Positions 1 to 12,300 of a stretch of 64,000 nucleotides of DNA are shown here, piece after piece; positions within the stretch are counted from its first letter, which is position 1, and each line of letters starts with the position of its first letter. Made by a program: the position numbers and the translations under genes. The notes beneath the pieces are model-generated. The model was not told where the DNA came from. It worked only from the letters and a program-made list of their open reading frames with translations, and ran no database searches. The DNA lies in NCBI GenBank assembly GCA_016490735.1, contig JAEMWC010000021.1, positions 1,931,001-1,995,000 on the forward strand. The letters run 5' to 3'. Source of the stretch: Pachyseris speciosa. Lineage: Eukaryota > Cnidaria > Anthozoa > Scleractinia > Pachyseridae.

Positions 1-1206
1 TAGTTTAACAGTTTTCAAGTTTTGTCATTGTGCCTTGCAAAAATCACTGTAAAATAATACTAGTTTCCTTTCTTCCAAGTAATGATCTCAACAAACTTAT
101 AACAGGAATTGTCGTGACAGTACCCCTTTATGGTGTTAATATTAAAACTTACACACACTCTTTAATCGCGTACCTATTAAAGACCTGCTTAATATACTAC
201 TAACAAGGTTATAACGAATTGACAGACAGCTCTTCACGAGCTTAGCATCTGGACTTACCTTAACCATAACTCAAGGAAAGAGACGATAAGAGTAATTGAA
301 ATGATTTTAATTGATTTAAAGAAATCGCTGCAACTGACGGCTATACATAAGGTTAACGTTTCTGAATCCCTTAATCCCTTGAGAAAGTTTTTATGAAGTT
401 ATGGTTGGCTAGGGAAAAGGGTTTACGAATCAACGAAAGAGAAATGATGAAGGAGAGTGTACGCAATCATAACTCGGAAAGAAAAAACTAAAGTCAAAGA
501 AACATTTAAGGAAATGAGACGGAAAAGACGTTCTCAAAAGCGCCGAGACGACTCACTTAATCAGTAGTCCTAAGACATACAAGTAACAAGGTTAAAACAA
601 CTTGAAAAGTAGCTCTTCACGAGCTTATAATCTGGGCTTACCTTGAAATCTTTTTAACATTTCTGTAAGAAATAGTAAAACAGAGGTTAAAGTTTGCTAT
701 GAATAATAGTATCTAAAGTAGCCTCTGAGTCATTAAATTAGGAAGGATGAATGAGGGACTCATCGACATCGTCTACTTCAAAAGCAAAACTAGAAATAAT
801 ACTGAACCATAACTACTAAGATGCTTAGAAATTCTTCACTTCGTGATGGTATCAGTTAACCATCCTGCCAAAGTTACCCCTACTGCCACTGACGGATAGA
901 CATAGGGTTAGTGTTTCTGAATCTCTTAATCCCTTGAGAAAGTAAGTAAAGAAGTTAAGCTTGGCTCGGGAAAAAGGTTCGCCGACTCAACGAAAGAGAA
1001 ACAACGACCGAGAGCGTTCGCAGCCATAATTCGGAAAGAGACAAGTAATACTAACAGAACAACCAAAAATGTGACCGTGTGTGTATAAGACGTTTAAGCG
1101 CAGATACAACTCACTTAGTAGTTCTAAAGCATTTTTCATGTTATTGTTCTAACTGGGTTGCTTGTTTCGCTCGTTTGAAACTTCAAGACATGAAATCCTT
1201 TTTCAA

Positions 1207-1362
1207 TATGTAATGGTAATACGACTGAGTGGAGTCCAATTCGGTCTGTAATCATACGTGTGATAACAAAATCGGACGACCGCGATGCGGGAGTCCGATT
1301 TGTTTATCACGAGTATTATTACAGACCGAATTGGACGACACGAAGTCTTATTACCAATTAAT
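1207..1362. mobile_element. Hairpin MITE (family H), copy 1
   Basis: A near-palindrome. GGTCTGTAATCATACGTGTG is answered by an inverted TATTATTACAGACC arm about 50 bp later, with GAGTCCAATTCGG/CCGAATTGGAC outside it and TAATGGTAATA/TATTACCAATTA at the ends. Related copies lie at 16155-16238 (truncated), 21520-21650 (inverted) and 49976-50138. Confidence 0.75.
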
Positions 1363-1516
1363 CATAAAAATTACAATTTCCGAGAAAAGAGGAAGAGCCA
1401 AGTTGTAAAAGGGAAGGAAATTTTGCATTGAAAGACTGACGAAGGAAGCGTAAATTGTTTAATGTCGCTCTGACATTGACTACGATCAAAATGTATGCTG
1501 ATTGTCAGCAAGGTTG

Positions 1517-1549
<33 letters not shown>

Positions 1550-1693
1550 GATTGGTTGATTTAAAATACTACTTTGAATGTGATTGGCTTATTGAACTGT
1601 CCGATAACAAACTGTCCAATAACAAAGTGTCTAATAACAAACTGTCCGATAACAACTTGGCACGTGAATTAGTGGAAAATAGGAGCTTTTTAA

Positions 1694-1775
1694 ACCAATC
1701 ACAATCGAGGAAATCGTAATTTTTATGATTAAACCTATATTATATAAGTGGGCTAATTGTTTCGAGGCGCTACAA
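1694..1775 (+). promoter_or_regulatory. Possible TATA-type promoter (left copy)
   Basis: TATATAAG lies at 1741-1748, with CCAATC about 45 bp upstream and three more inverted CCAAT (GATTGG) motifs between 1515 and 1585. A start would be expected near 1770-1775. The block is conserved in the right copy, and in weaker form (TAATACATAAG) in every array unit. No long reading frame follows, so the product, if any, is unknown. Confidence 0.35.
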
Positions 1776-2397
1776 CCGTTCATTACGAGTAGCTCCTGCT
1801 CAAGGGCTCGACTACTGCAGCAACATTGTCCAGTAAGATCACAGTAAAGCAACATGAAGTCAAACTACAAAGCGAGCGAAGACCCAGTTATGGCTTCAAA
1901 TCACTGCCGACTAGAGCGGGCTAATCAACAATAGTGCCTATCACGAGCTACACTATACTCTAACCTCAACCAAGCGACCGATCACTAAAGAAATTAAAGC
2001 TGTCTTTATGACTAAAACGTCAAGAAAAACGCAACTAAATGCCACTGCCTAAAAGGTTACTGCAAGGGTCAAACTTTAAGCTTATACACGCTCTTTAATC
2101 GCGTACTTATTATAACTTTAATATGGAAAGGGATAATTAGTTAATTTTAAAATGAACTTGACTCGTGACCACAGATTATCAAAGCGTAATAAATCATAAG
2201 AGTGTGGAATCTGAAATTCGATTTAACAAACTCCTCATTGTTTCCTCTTTTCGTGAACTTTATCTCGAGGAAGCCTGGTGCTCCGCTTGGCGGCCCTTTC
2301 GGCCGCCGGAGCTCTGCTATCATTTATCGTTATCGTTATCGTTAGCGTTATCTTCATCATTTATCGTTATCGTCATAGTTGTCGATATTGTTATTGG

Positions 2398-2399
2398 TG

Positions 2400-2453
<54 letters not shown>
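2398..2453. repeat. (TTA)n microsatellite
   Basis: About 17 uninterrupted TTA units. Equivalent tracts lie at 3706-3754 and 17221-17268 in the duplicated copies. They create poly-Tyr and poly-Leu open frames that are not genes. Confidence 0.95.
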
Positions 2454-3417
2454 TACTTTACTTTACTTTTACAATAAGAGTGTGTAGGATCTGAAAATCA
2501 ATTTAACAAACTCCTCATTGTTTCCTCTTTTCGTGAACTTTATCTCGAGGAAGCCTGGCCTCATTTTTTAAGCAATCAATCTCTATACCCGCAAAGGGAA
2601 GGACGTGATCGAGGCCCACCTTCTTTTTTTCCCACTACGAGCTACATTATACTCTAACCTCTCAACCGATCACTAAAGAAATTAAAGCTTTCTTTATGAC
2701 TAAAAGTCAAGAAAAACGCAACTAAATGCCAATACCTAAAATTTGTTTAAAGGGGAAATGTCACGCAATTCGGATAAACACAAATATGTGTTTTGAACAC
2801 TAAAATGTTCCAAAGATTTTTGCAGTTTTCCTGTAAAGCACATAATATGTGTTCTGAAACTATTCGCGGTTGTCTGTGCCCACCGATGACAAGGAGGAAA
2901 TGGATTAAGCTTGAAAAACAGTTAGGTTAACAGCTTTCAAGTTTTGTCTTTATCTCTTGGAAAAATCACTGTAAAATAATACTAGATTCCTTTTTTCCAA
3001 GAAATGATTTGAAATCAATCTTTTCGTGTCCCTTGGCCTGTTCATGTAATACACAAAGTACTTCCTCACAATCTGAACAAACTTATAACAGGAATTGTCG
3101 TGACAGTACCCCCTTAATGGCGTTAATATTAAAACTTACCGTGACACACTCTTTAATGGCGTACCTATTAAAAGACATGCTTATACTACTAACAAGGTTA
3201 TAACGAATTGACAGACAGCTCTTCACGAGCTTACAATCTTGACTTACCTTCACGCTGTTTTTTCCAATCTGCAAAAACAAGACAAACAGAGGTTAAAGCT
3301 TGTTACGGATAATAGTATCGAAAGTTGTCTTATTGAATTAAGAAGGGTCAATCAGGAAATACATCAAAGTAATCGTCACTCTCAAAAACAAAAACAACAA
3401 CAACAACAACCAAACCA

Positions 3418-3418
3418 A

Positions 3419-3468
<50 letters not shown>
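3418..3468. repeat. (AAT)n microsatellite
   Basis: About 16 AAT units preceded by a short CAA run; the right copy has a shorter tract at 18227-18274. Poly-Asn and poly-Leu frames across it are artefacts. Confidence 0.95.
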
Positions 3469-3470
<2 letters not shown>

Positions 3471-3640
3471 GTACCGAGCCATAACTATTGACATGCCTAT
3501 TGGATGCCAAAAGGTTGCTTTGGTTCATATGAAGGTTGTGTGCGTTTAGTTTTTCGGCTATGACGATGGTTTTCAGCGATTTTCTTCTCATGTATGGTTC
3601 GTCCGCAACGTCATCGAATGAACAGACCTTTATTCTGTAT

Positions 3641-3704
3641 GTCCTGTTAGCGTTATCGTCATCATTTATCGTTATCGTCATAGTTGTCGATATTGTTATT
3701 GGTG

Positions 3705-3755
<51 letters not shown>

Positions 3756-4018
3756 TACTTTACTTTTACAATAAGAGTGTGTAGGATCTGAAAATCAATT
3801 TAACAAACTCCTCATTGTTTCCTCTTTTCGTGAACTTTATCTCGAGGAAGCCTGGCCTCATTTTTTAAGCAATCAATCTCTATACCCGCAAAGGGAAGGA
3901 CGTGATCGAGGCCCACCTTCTTTTTTTCCCACTACGAGCTACATTATACTCTAACCTCTCAACCGATCACTAAAGAAATTAAAGCTTTCTTTATGCCTAA
4001 AAGTCAAGAAAACGCAAC
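3641..4018. repeat. Internal duplicate of 2342-2740
   Basis: From about 3641 the left copy repeats its own sequence from about 2342: the GTTATCGTCATC run, a (TTA)n tract, then the block containing TCTCGAGGAAGCCTGGCCTC and the following ~250 bp. The right copy (18446 onward) lacks this, so the duplication is private to the left copy. It joins at about 4018 to a sequence that belongs to the tandem array. Confidence 0.8.
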
Positions 4019-4367
4019 TAACAGTTCATTGCGAGTAGCTCCCGCGCAAGACTGTTCAGTCGAACATTGTCCAGTAAGATCAAAATAAAGTGACGTGACG
4101 TCAAACTACAAAGTGAGCAAAGAAGCATTTATGGCTGAATCACTGTCGACTAGACCGGGCTTCACTAATCAATATTCATCAACTGTGCCCACTACGAACT
4201 ACATGATACTCTAATATCAACCGAGCGACCGATCACTAAAGAAATTAAAGCTGTCTTTATGACTATCAAGTCAAGAAAAACGAAACTAAAAGCCAATGCC
4301 TAAAAAAGTACTTCCTCACAATCTGAACAAACTTATAACTGGAATTGTCGTGACAGTATCCCCTTAA

Positions 4368-5016
4368 GGTGATTCCTTACATTTGCATCGCGCATTCTTA
4401 TTGCGCATAATTTATGGCGTCAGTTAGCGCGCGCTCGTGAACGCGCACATTGAAAACATGGCGGATTTGCCTTGAAATTGAGCTCTGTTAGTTGAAAAAT
4501 GGCGATAGCTCAACAACGAATATGGGCACCCCACCTTTTTTCCAGTCATTGTAATCAACTTATCATAAGCTTTTTGTGAGAAAAGACTGATCTGATTTCT
4601 ATCGCTGAAAATTGAATAAGTAAGGAAAATAGCAGATAAACTGTGGTCTTTTCTCTTTGAAGTTTAGTAACCATGTCAAGAAATTTGGTTCAAATATTTA
4701 ATCAAGGATTCAGCTTGCTGTCTAAATCAAACTTGAAATGTTTATTTGTGTCCACATCATGTATGGACTATAGTATAATGCGTGTTCTCATGATTTTGGG
4801 TTCACAAAGATGTTACAACAACTGGAAATGCGTTCTTACAATAAGCATCAAATAATGCTAACATGGGGCATATTCAATGCCTCACAGCTCCTAAATGAGC
4901 ATGCCCCCCCCCCCCCCCCCCTTCTTTATTTCGAAATCGAATTTCTCATATGATAAATATTGAGTGGACAAACTTTCAACAGAAATCTATTGCACTTTTA
5001 TTTCAGAGCAATTACC
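4368..5016. mobile_element. TTAA-flanked nonautonomous element, copy 1
   Basis: The insertion is bounded by TTAA at 4364-4367 and 5017-5020. Its ends are short inverted repeats: GGTGATTCC on the left, GGAATTACC on the left strand reading of the right end in copies 2-4. The empty site is visible at 3110-3125, where the flanks join through a single TTAA. TTAA target duplication is the signature of piggyBac-type elements. An open frame of 60-99 codons (4673 onward) and a C-run sit inside, with no transposase similarity that I can see. Confidence 0.8.
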
Positions 5017-6862
5017 TTAATGGCGTTAATATTAAAGAATACATGTACACGCTTTTTAATCGCGTACCTATTAAAAGACATGCTTATACCACTAACCAGG
5101 CTTAAAAAAATTAAAAGGCATCACTCTACGAGCTTATAATCTGGGCTTACCTTCTTCCCATTTTTCCTCCACTGTAAGAAATACAAAATAGAGAGGTTAA
5201 AGTCCGTAGCGGCACTATCTTAAAGTCCCTATTAACCATCTCCGAAACATAATACCCCCTAAACAACATGCTTACAAGAGGAATTAAAATGATCTCTATT
5301 GATTTAAAGAAATTGCTTTAACTGACGCATAGACATAGGGTTAGTGTTTCTGAATCTCTTCATCCCTTGAGAAAGTAAGTAAAAAAGTTAAGCTTGGCTC
5401 GGGAAAAAGGTTCGCCGAATCAACGAAAGAGAAACAACGACCGAGAGCGTTCGCAGCCATAATTCGGAAAGAGACAAGTATACTAACAGAACTACCAAAA
5501 ATGTGACCGCTAGAACACGTTTAATCGCAGATACAACTCACTTAATAGTTCTAAAGTATATTCCATGTTATTGTTCAAACTGGGTGTCTTGTCTCGCTCT
5601 TTTGAAACTTCAAGACATAAAATCCTTTCTCAATATAACCTATAATACATAAGTGAGCTAATTGTTTCGAGGCGCTATAACAGTTCATTGCGAGTAGCTC
5701 CCGCGCAAGACTGTTCAGTCGACTACTGCAGCAACATTGTCCAGTAAGATCAAAATAAAGTGACCTGACGTCAAACTACAAAATGTGCAAAGACGCATTT
5801 ATGGCTGAATCACTGTCGACTAGACCGGGCTTCACTAATCAATATTCATCAACTGTGGCCACTACGAACTACATGATACTCTAATCTCAACCGAGCGACC
5901 GATCACGAAAGAAATTAAAGCTGTCTTTATGACTAAAAAGTCAAGAAAAACGAAAGTAAAAGCCAATGCCTAAAAAAGTACTTCCTCACAATCTGAACAA
6001 ACTTATAACAGGAAGTGTCGTGACAGTACCCCTTTATGGCGTTAATATTAAAACTTACACACACTCTTTAATTGCGTACCCATTAAAAGACATGCTTATA
6101 CTACTAACAAGGTTATGACAAATTACGACCTTACAATCAGGGCTTACCTTCACGTTTTTTCCTCTCTGTAAGAACATGAAAATGAGAGGTTAAAGTTTGT
6201 TACGGATATTAGTACCGAAAGTTGTCTTATTGAATTAAGAAGGGTGAATCAGTAAACATCAAAGTAATCGTCACCCTCAAAAACAAAAAAAGTAATACCG
6301 AGCCATAACTATTAAGATGCCTAGAAATTCAAGAAGAAGGAGAAGTTTAAGCACATAGACAACTCATATAATAGTTCTAAGAGATTTCCACGTTATTGTT
6401 GAAACTGGGTGTCTTTTCTCGCTCTTGTCAAATTTCAAGACATGAAATCCTTCCTCAATATAACTTTTAATACATAAGTGGGCTAATTGTTTCGAGGCGC
6501 TATAACAGTTCATTGCGAGTAGCTCCCGCGCAAGACTGTTCAGTCGACTACTGCAGCAACATTGTCCAGTAATATCAAAATAAAGTCACGTGACGTCAAA
6601 CTACAAAGTGTGCAAAGACGCATTTATGGCTGAATCACTGTCGACTAGACCGGGCTTCACTAATCAATATTCATCAACTCTGGCCACTACGAACTACATG
6701 ATACTCTAATATCAACCGAGCGACCGATCACTAAAGACATTAAAGCTGTCTTTATGACTAAAAAGTCAAGAAAAACGAAAGTAAAAGCCAATGCCTAAAA
6801 AAGTACTTCCTCACAATCTGAACAAACTTATAACTGGAATTGTCGTGACAGTACCCCCTTAA

Positions 6863-7518
6863 AGTGATTCCTCACATTTGCATCGCGCATTCTTATTGCG
6901 CGCGCATAATTTATGGCGTCATTTAGCGCGCGCTCGTGAACGCGCACATTGAAAACATGGCGGATTTGCCTTGAAATTGAGCTCTGTTAGTTGAAAAATG
7001 GCGATAGGTCAGCAACGAGTATGGGCACCCCACCTTTTTTCCAGTCATTGCAATCAACTTATCATAAGCTTTTTGTGAGAAAAGACTGATCTGATTTCTA
7101 TCGCTGAAAATTGAATAAGTAAGGAAAATAGCAGATAAACTGTGGTCTTTTCTCTTTGAAGTTTAGTAACCATGTCAAGAAATTTGGTTCAAATATTTAA
7201 TCAAGGATTCAGCTTGCTGTCTAAATCAAACTTGAAATGTTTATTTGTGTCCACATCATGTATGGACTATAGTATAATGCGTGTTCTCATGATTTTGGGT
7301 TCACAAAGATGTTACAACAACTGGAAATGCGTTCTTACAATAAGCATCAAATAATGCTAACATGGGGCATATTCAATGCCTTACAGCTCCTAAATGAGCA
7401 TGCCCCCACCCCCCCCCCCCCCCTTCTTTATTTCGAAATCGAAGTTCTCATATGATAAATATTGAGTGGACAAACTTTCAACAGAAATCTATTGCACTTT
7501 TATTTCAGAGGAATTACC
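6863..7518. mobile_element. TTAA-flanked nonautonomous element, copy 2
   Basis: Same insertion site in the next A unit, with TTAA at 6859-6862 and 7519-7522. The shared site shows that the element inserted once and was then copied with the array. A poly-C run (about 7405-7423) lies inside. Confidence 0.8.
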
Positions 7519-9365
7519 TTAATGGCGTTAATATTAAAGAATACATGTACACGCTTTTTAATCGCGTACCTATTAAAAGACATGCTTATACCACTAACCA
7601 GGCTTAAAAAAATTAAAAGGCATCACTCTACGAGCTTATAATGTGGGCTTACCTTCTTCCCATTTTTCCTCCACTGTAAGAAATACAAAATAGAGAGGTT
7701 AAAGTCCGTAGCGGCACTATCTTAAAGTCCCTATTAACCATCTCCGAAACATAATACCCCCCTAAACAACATGCTTACAAGAGGAATTAAAATGATCTCT
7801 ATTGATTTAAAGAAATTGCTTTAACTGACGCATAGACATAGGGTTAGTGTTTCTGAATCTCTTCATCCTTTGAGAAAGTAAGTAAAAAAGTTAAGCTTGG
7901 CTCGGGAAAAAGGTTCGCCGAATCAACGAAAGAGAAACAACGACCGAGAGCGTTCGCAGCCATAATTCGGAAAGAGACAAGTATACTAACAGAACTACCA
8001 AAAATGTGACCGCTAGAACACGTTTAATCGCAGATACAACTCACTTAATAGTTCTAAAGTATATTCCATGTTATTGTTCAAACTGGGTGTCTTGTCTCGC
8101 TCTTTTGAAACTTCAAGACATAAAATCCTTTCTCAATATAACCTATAATACATAAGTGAGCTAATTGTTTCGAGGCGCTATAACAGTTCATTGCGAGTAG
8201 CTCCCGCGCAAGACTGTTCAGTCGACTACTGCAGCAACATTGTCCAGTAAGATCAAAATAAAGTGACCTGACGTCAAACTACAAAATGTGCAAAGACGCA
8301 TTTATGGCTGAATCACTGTCGACTAGACCGGGCTTCACTAATCAATATTCATCAACTGTGGCCACTACGAACTACATGATACTCTAATCTCAACCGAGCG
8401 ACCGATCACGAAAGAAATTAAAGCTGTCTTTATGACTAAAAAGTCAAGAAAAACGAAAGTAAAAGCCAATGCCTAAAAAAGTACTTCCTCACAATCTGAA
8501 CAAACTTATAACAGGAAGTGTCGTGACAGTACCCCTTTATGGCGTTAATATTAAAACTTACACACACTCTTTAATTGCGTACCCATTAAAAGACATGCTT
8601 ATACTACTAACAAGGTTATGACAAATTACGACCTTACAATCAGGGCTTACCTTCACGTTTTTTCCTCTCTGTAAGAACATGAAAATGAGAGGTTAAAGTT
8701 TGTTACGGATATTAGTACCGAAAGTTGTCTTATTGAATTAAGAAGGGTGAATCAGTAAACATCAAAGTAATCGTCACCCTCAAAAACAAAAAAAGTAATA
8801 CCGAGCCATAACTATTAAGATGCCTAGAAATTCAAGAAGAAGGAGAAGTTTAAGCACATAGACAACTCATATAATAGTTCTAAGAGATTTCCACGTTATT
8901 GTTGAAACTGGGTGTCTTTTCTCGCTCTTGTCAAATTTCAAGACATGAAATCCTTCCTCAATATAACTTTTAATACATAAGTGGGCTAATTGTTTCGAGG
9001 CGCTATAACAGTTCATTGCGAGTAGCTCCCGCGCAAGACTGTTCAGTCGACTACTGCAGCAACATTGTCCAGTAATATCAAAATAAAGTCACGTGACGTC
9101 AAACTACAAAGTGTGCAAAGACGCATTTATGGCTGAATCACTGTCGACTAGACCGGGCTTCACTAATCAATATTCATCAACTCTGGCCACTACGAACTAC
9201 ATGATACTCTAATATCAACCGAGCGACCGATCACTAAAGAAATTAAAGCTGTCTTTATGACTAAAAAGTCAAGAAAAACGAAAGTAAAAGCCAATGCCTA
9301 AAAAAGTACTTCCTCACAATCTGAACAAACTTATAACTGGAATTGTCGTGACAGTACCCCCTTAA

Positions 9366-10028
9366 AGTGATTCCTCACATTTGCATCGCGCATTCTTATT
9401 GCGCGCGCATAATTTATGGCGTCATTTAGCGCGCGCTCGTGAACGCGCACATTGAAAACATGGCGGATTTGCCTTGAAATTGAGCTCTGTTAGTTGAAAA
9501 ATGGCGATAGGTCAGCAACGAGTATGGGCACCCCACCTTTTTTCCAGTCATTGCAATCAACTTATCATAAGCTTTTTGTGAGAAAAGACTGATCTGATTT
9601 CTATCGCTGAAAATTGAATAAGTAAGGAAAATAGCAGATAAACTGTGGTCTTTTCTCTTTGAAGTTTAGTAACCATGTCAAGAAATTTGGTTCAAATATT
9701 TAATCAAGGATTCAGCTTGCTGTCTAAATCAAACTTGAAATGTTTATTTGTGTCCACATCATGTATGGACTATAGTATAATGCGTGTTCTCATGATTTTG
9801 GGTTCACAAAGATTTTACAACAACTGGCAACTGGAAATGCGTTCTTACAATAAGCATCAAATAATGCTAAAATGGGGCATATTCAATGCCTCACAGCTCC
9901 TAAATGAGCATGCCCCCCCACCCCCACCCCCCTTCTTTATTTCGAAATCGAAGTTCTCATATGATAAATATTGAGTGGACAAACTTTGAACAGAAATCTA
10001 TTGTCACTTTTATTTCAGAGGAATTACC
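9366..10028. mobile_element. TTAA-flanked nonautonomous element, copy 3
   Basis: TTAA at 9362-9365 and 10029-10032, in the first fused C unit. It carries a small insertion (CAACTGG repeated) absent from copies 1 and 2, which lengthens the meaningless open frame to 99 codons. Confidence 0.8.
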
Positions 10029-10866
10029 TTAATGGCGTTAATATTAAAGCTTACATGTACACGCTTTTTAATCGCGTACCTATTAAAAGACATGTTTATA
10101 CCACTAACAAGGTTATAACGAATCACGACCTTACAATCTGGGGTTACCTTCACATTGTTTTTTTTCTCTCTGTAAGAACGTGAAAATGAGAGGTTAAAGT
10201 TTGTTACGGATATTAGTACCGAAAGTTGTCTTATTGAATTAAGAAGGGTGAATCAGTAAACATCAAAGTAATCGTCACCCTCAAAAACAAAAAAAGTAAT
10301 ACCGAGCCATAACTATTAAGATGCCTAGAAATTCAAGAAGAAGGAGAAGTTTAAGCGCATAGACAACTTAAATAATAGTTCTAAGAGATTTCCATGTTAT
10401 TGTTCAAACTGGGTGTCTTGTCTCGCTCTTGTGAAACTTCAAGACATGAAATCCTTCCTCAATATAACTTTTAATACATAAGTGGGCTAATTGTTTCGAG
10501 GCGCTATAACAGTTCATTGCGAGTAGCTCCCGCGCAAGACTGTTCAGTCGACTACTGCAGCAACATTGTCCAGTAATATCAAAATAAAGTCACGTGACGT
10601 CAAACTACAAAGTGTGCAAAGACGCATTTATGGCTGAATCACTGTCGACTAGACCGGGCTTCACTAATCAATATTCATCAACTCTGGCCACTACGAACTA
10701 CATGATACTCTAATATCAACCGAGCGACCGATCACTAAAGAAATTAAAGCTGTCTTTATGACTAAAAAGTCAAGAAAAACGAAAGTAAAAGCCAATGCCT
10801 AAAAAAGTACTTCCTCACAATCTGAACAAACTTATAACTGGAATTGTCGTGACAGTACCCCCTTAA

Positions 10867-11529
10867 AGTGATTCCTCACATTTGCATCGCGCATTCTTAT
10901 TGCGCGCGCATAATTTATGGCGTCATTTAGCGCGCGCTCGTGAACGCGCACATTGAAAACATGGCGGATTTGCCTTGAAATTGAGCTCTGTTAGTTGAAA
11001 AATGGCGATAGGTCAGCAACGAGTATGGGCACCCCACCTTTTTTCCAGTCATTGCAATCAACTTATCATAAGCTTTTTGTGAGAAAAGACTGATCTGATT
11101 TCTATCGCTGAAAATTGAATAAGTAAGGAAAATAGCAGATAAACTGTGGTCTTTTCTCTTTGAAGTTTAGTAACCATGTCAAGAAATTTGGTTCAAATAT
11201 TTAATCAAGGATTCAGCTTGCTGTCTAAATCAAACTTGAAATGTTTATTTGTGTCCACATCATGTATGGACTATAGTATAATGCGTGTTCTCATGATTTT
11301 GGGTTCACAAAGATTTTACAACAACTGGCAACTGGAAATGCGTTCTTACAATAAGCATCAAATAATGCTAAAATGGGGCATATTCAATGCCTCACAGCTC
11401 CTAAATGAGCATGCCCCCCCACCCCCCACCCCCTTCTTTATTTCGAAATCGAATTTCTCATATGATAAATATTGAGTGGACAAACTTTGAACAGAAATCT
11501 ATTGTCACTTTTATTTCAGAGGAATTACC
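10867..11529. mobile_element. TTAA-flanked nonautonomous element, copy 4
   Basis: TTAA at 10863-10866 and 11530-11533, in the second C unit. It is nearly identical to copy 3, including the small insertion, so the two C units arose by duplicating one recombinant unit. Confidence 0.8.
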
Positions 11530-12300
11530 TTAATGGCGTTAATATTAAAGCTTACATGTACACGCTTTTTAATCGCGTACCTATTAAAAGACATGTTTAT
11601 ACCACTAACAAGGTTATAACGAATCACGACCTTACAATCTGGGGTTACCTTCACATTGTTTTTTTTCTCTCTGTAAGAACGTGAAAATGAGAGGTTAAAG
11701 TTTGTTACGGATATTAGTACCGAAAGTTGTCTTATTGAATTAAGAAGGGTGAATCAGTAAACATCAAAGTAATCGTCACCCTCAAAAACAAAAAAAAGTA
11801 ATACCGAGCCATAACTATTAAGATGCCTAGAAATTCAAGAAGAAGGAGAAGTTTAAGCGCATAGACAACTTAAATAATAGTTCTAAGAGATTTCCATGTT
11901 ATTGTTCAAACTGGGTGTCTTGTCTCGCTCTTGTGAAACTTCAAGACATGAAATCCTTCCTCAATATAACTTTTAATACATAAGTGGGCTAATTGTTTCG
12001 AGGCGCTATAACAGTTCATTGCGAGTAGCTCCCGCGCAAGACTGTTCAGTCGACTACTGCAGCAACATTGTCCAGTAAGATCAAAATAAAGTGACGTGAC
12101 GTCAAACTACAAAGTGTGCAAAGACGCATTTATGGCTGAATCACTGTCGACTAGACCGGGCTTCACTAATCAATATTCATCAACTGTGGCCACTACAAAC
12201 TACATTATACTCTAATCTCAACCGAGCCACCGATCACTAAAGAAATTAAAGCTGTCTTTATGACTAAAAAGTCAACTTAAAGCCAATACCTAAAGCCAAG

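Larger units (their letters stand above)
1..3641. repeat. Left copy of a large duplicated segment
   Basis: This stretch matches 14949-18446 almost base for base. The offset is 14948 up to about 1284. The right copy then lacks about 127 bp (1285-1412), and later offsets (14821, 14815, 14806) change only at ATT/AAT microsatellites. The match ends at about 3641/18446. The left edge is cut by the window, so the real unit is longer. No exon series or conserved long protein is visible; open frames are short and mostly lie over microsatellites. Near identity means either a recent duplication or an assembly duplication. Confidence 0.9.
4308..12300. repeat. Head-to-tail array of related 0.8-1.7 kb units
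   Basis: Units can be phased on GTACTTCCTCACAATCTG, found at 4308, 5978, 6803, 8481, 9306 and 10807. That gives A 1670 bp, B 825 bp, A 1678 bp, B 825 bp, then two 1501 bp fused units (C). A and B share the core around GCGTTAATATTAAA and TTTAATCGCGTACC. Each C unit starts as A and finishes as B, missing about 1 kb, as expected from unequal crossing-over in that shared core. The core also occurs at 98, 3085, 15045 and 17905. No protein-coding gene is visible in any unit. Confidence 0.88.

Noticed and set aside
2165..3784. Frames rich in poly-Tyr, poly-Leu or poly-Asn (also in the right copy)
   Set aside because: Translations of (TTA)n and (AAT)n microsatellites.
4673..11475. Four near-identical short frames starting MSRNLVQIFNQGFSLL, as a tandem gene family
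   Set aside because: They lie wholly inside the TTAA-flanked element, differ in length through small indels, end in a poly-C tract and have no splice context. Conservation only reflects recent array copying.
4308..12300. 5S rRNA, snRNA or histone array
   Set aside because: I looked for conserved RNA blocks and histone reading frames in the repeat units and found none. The CTTACCTT motif resembles an inverted splice donor but has no exon beside it.
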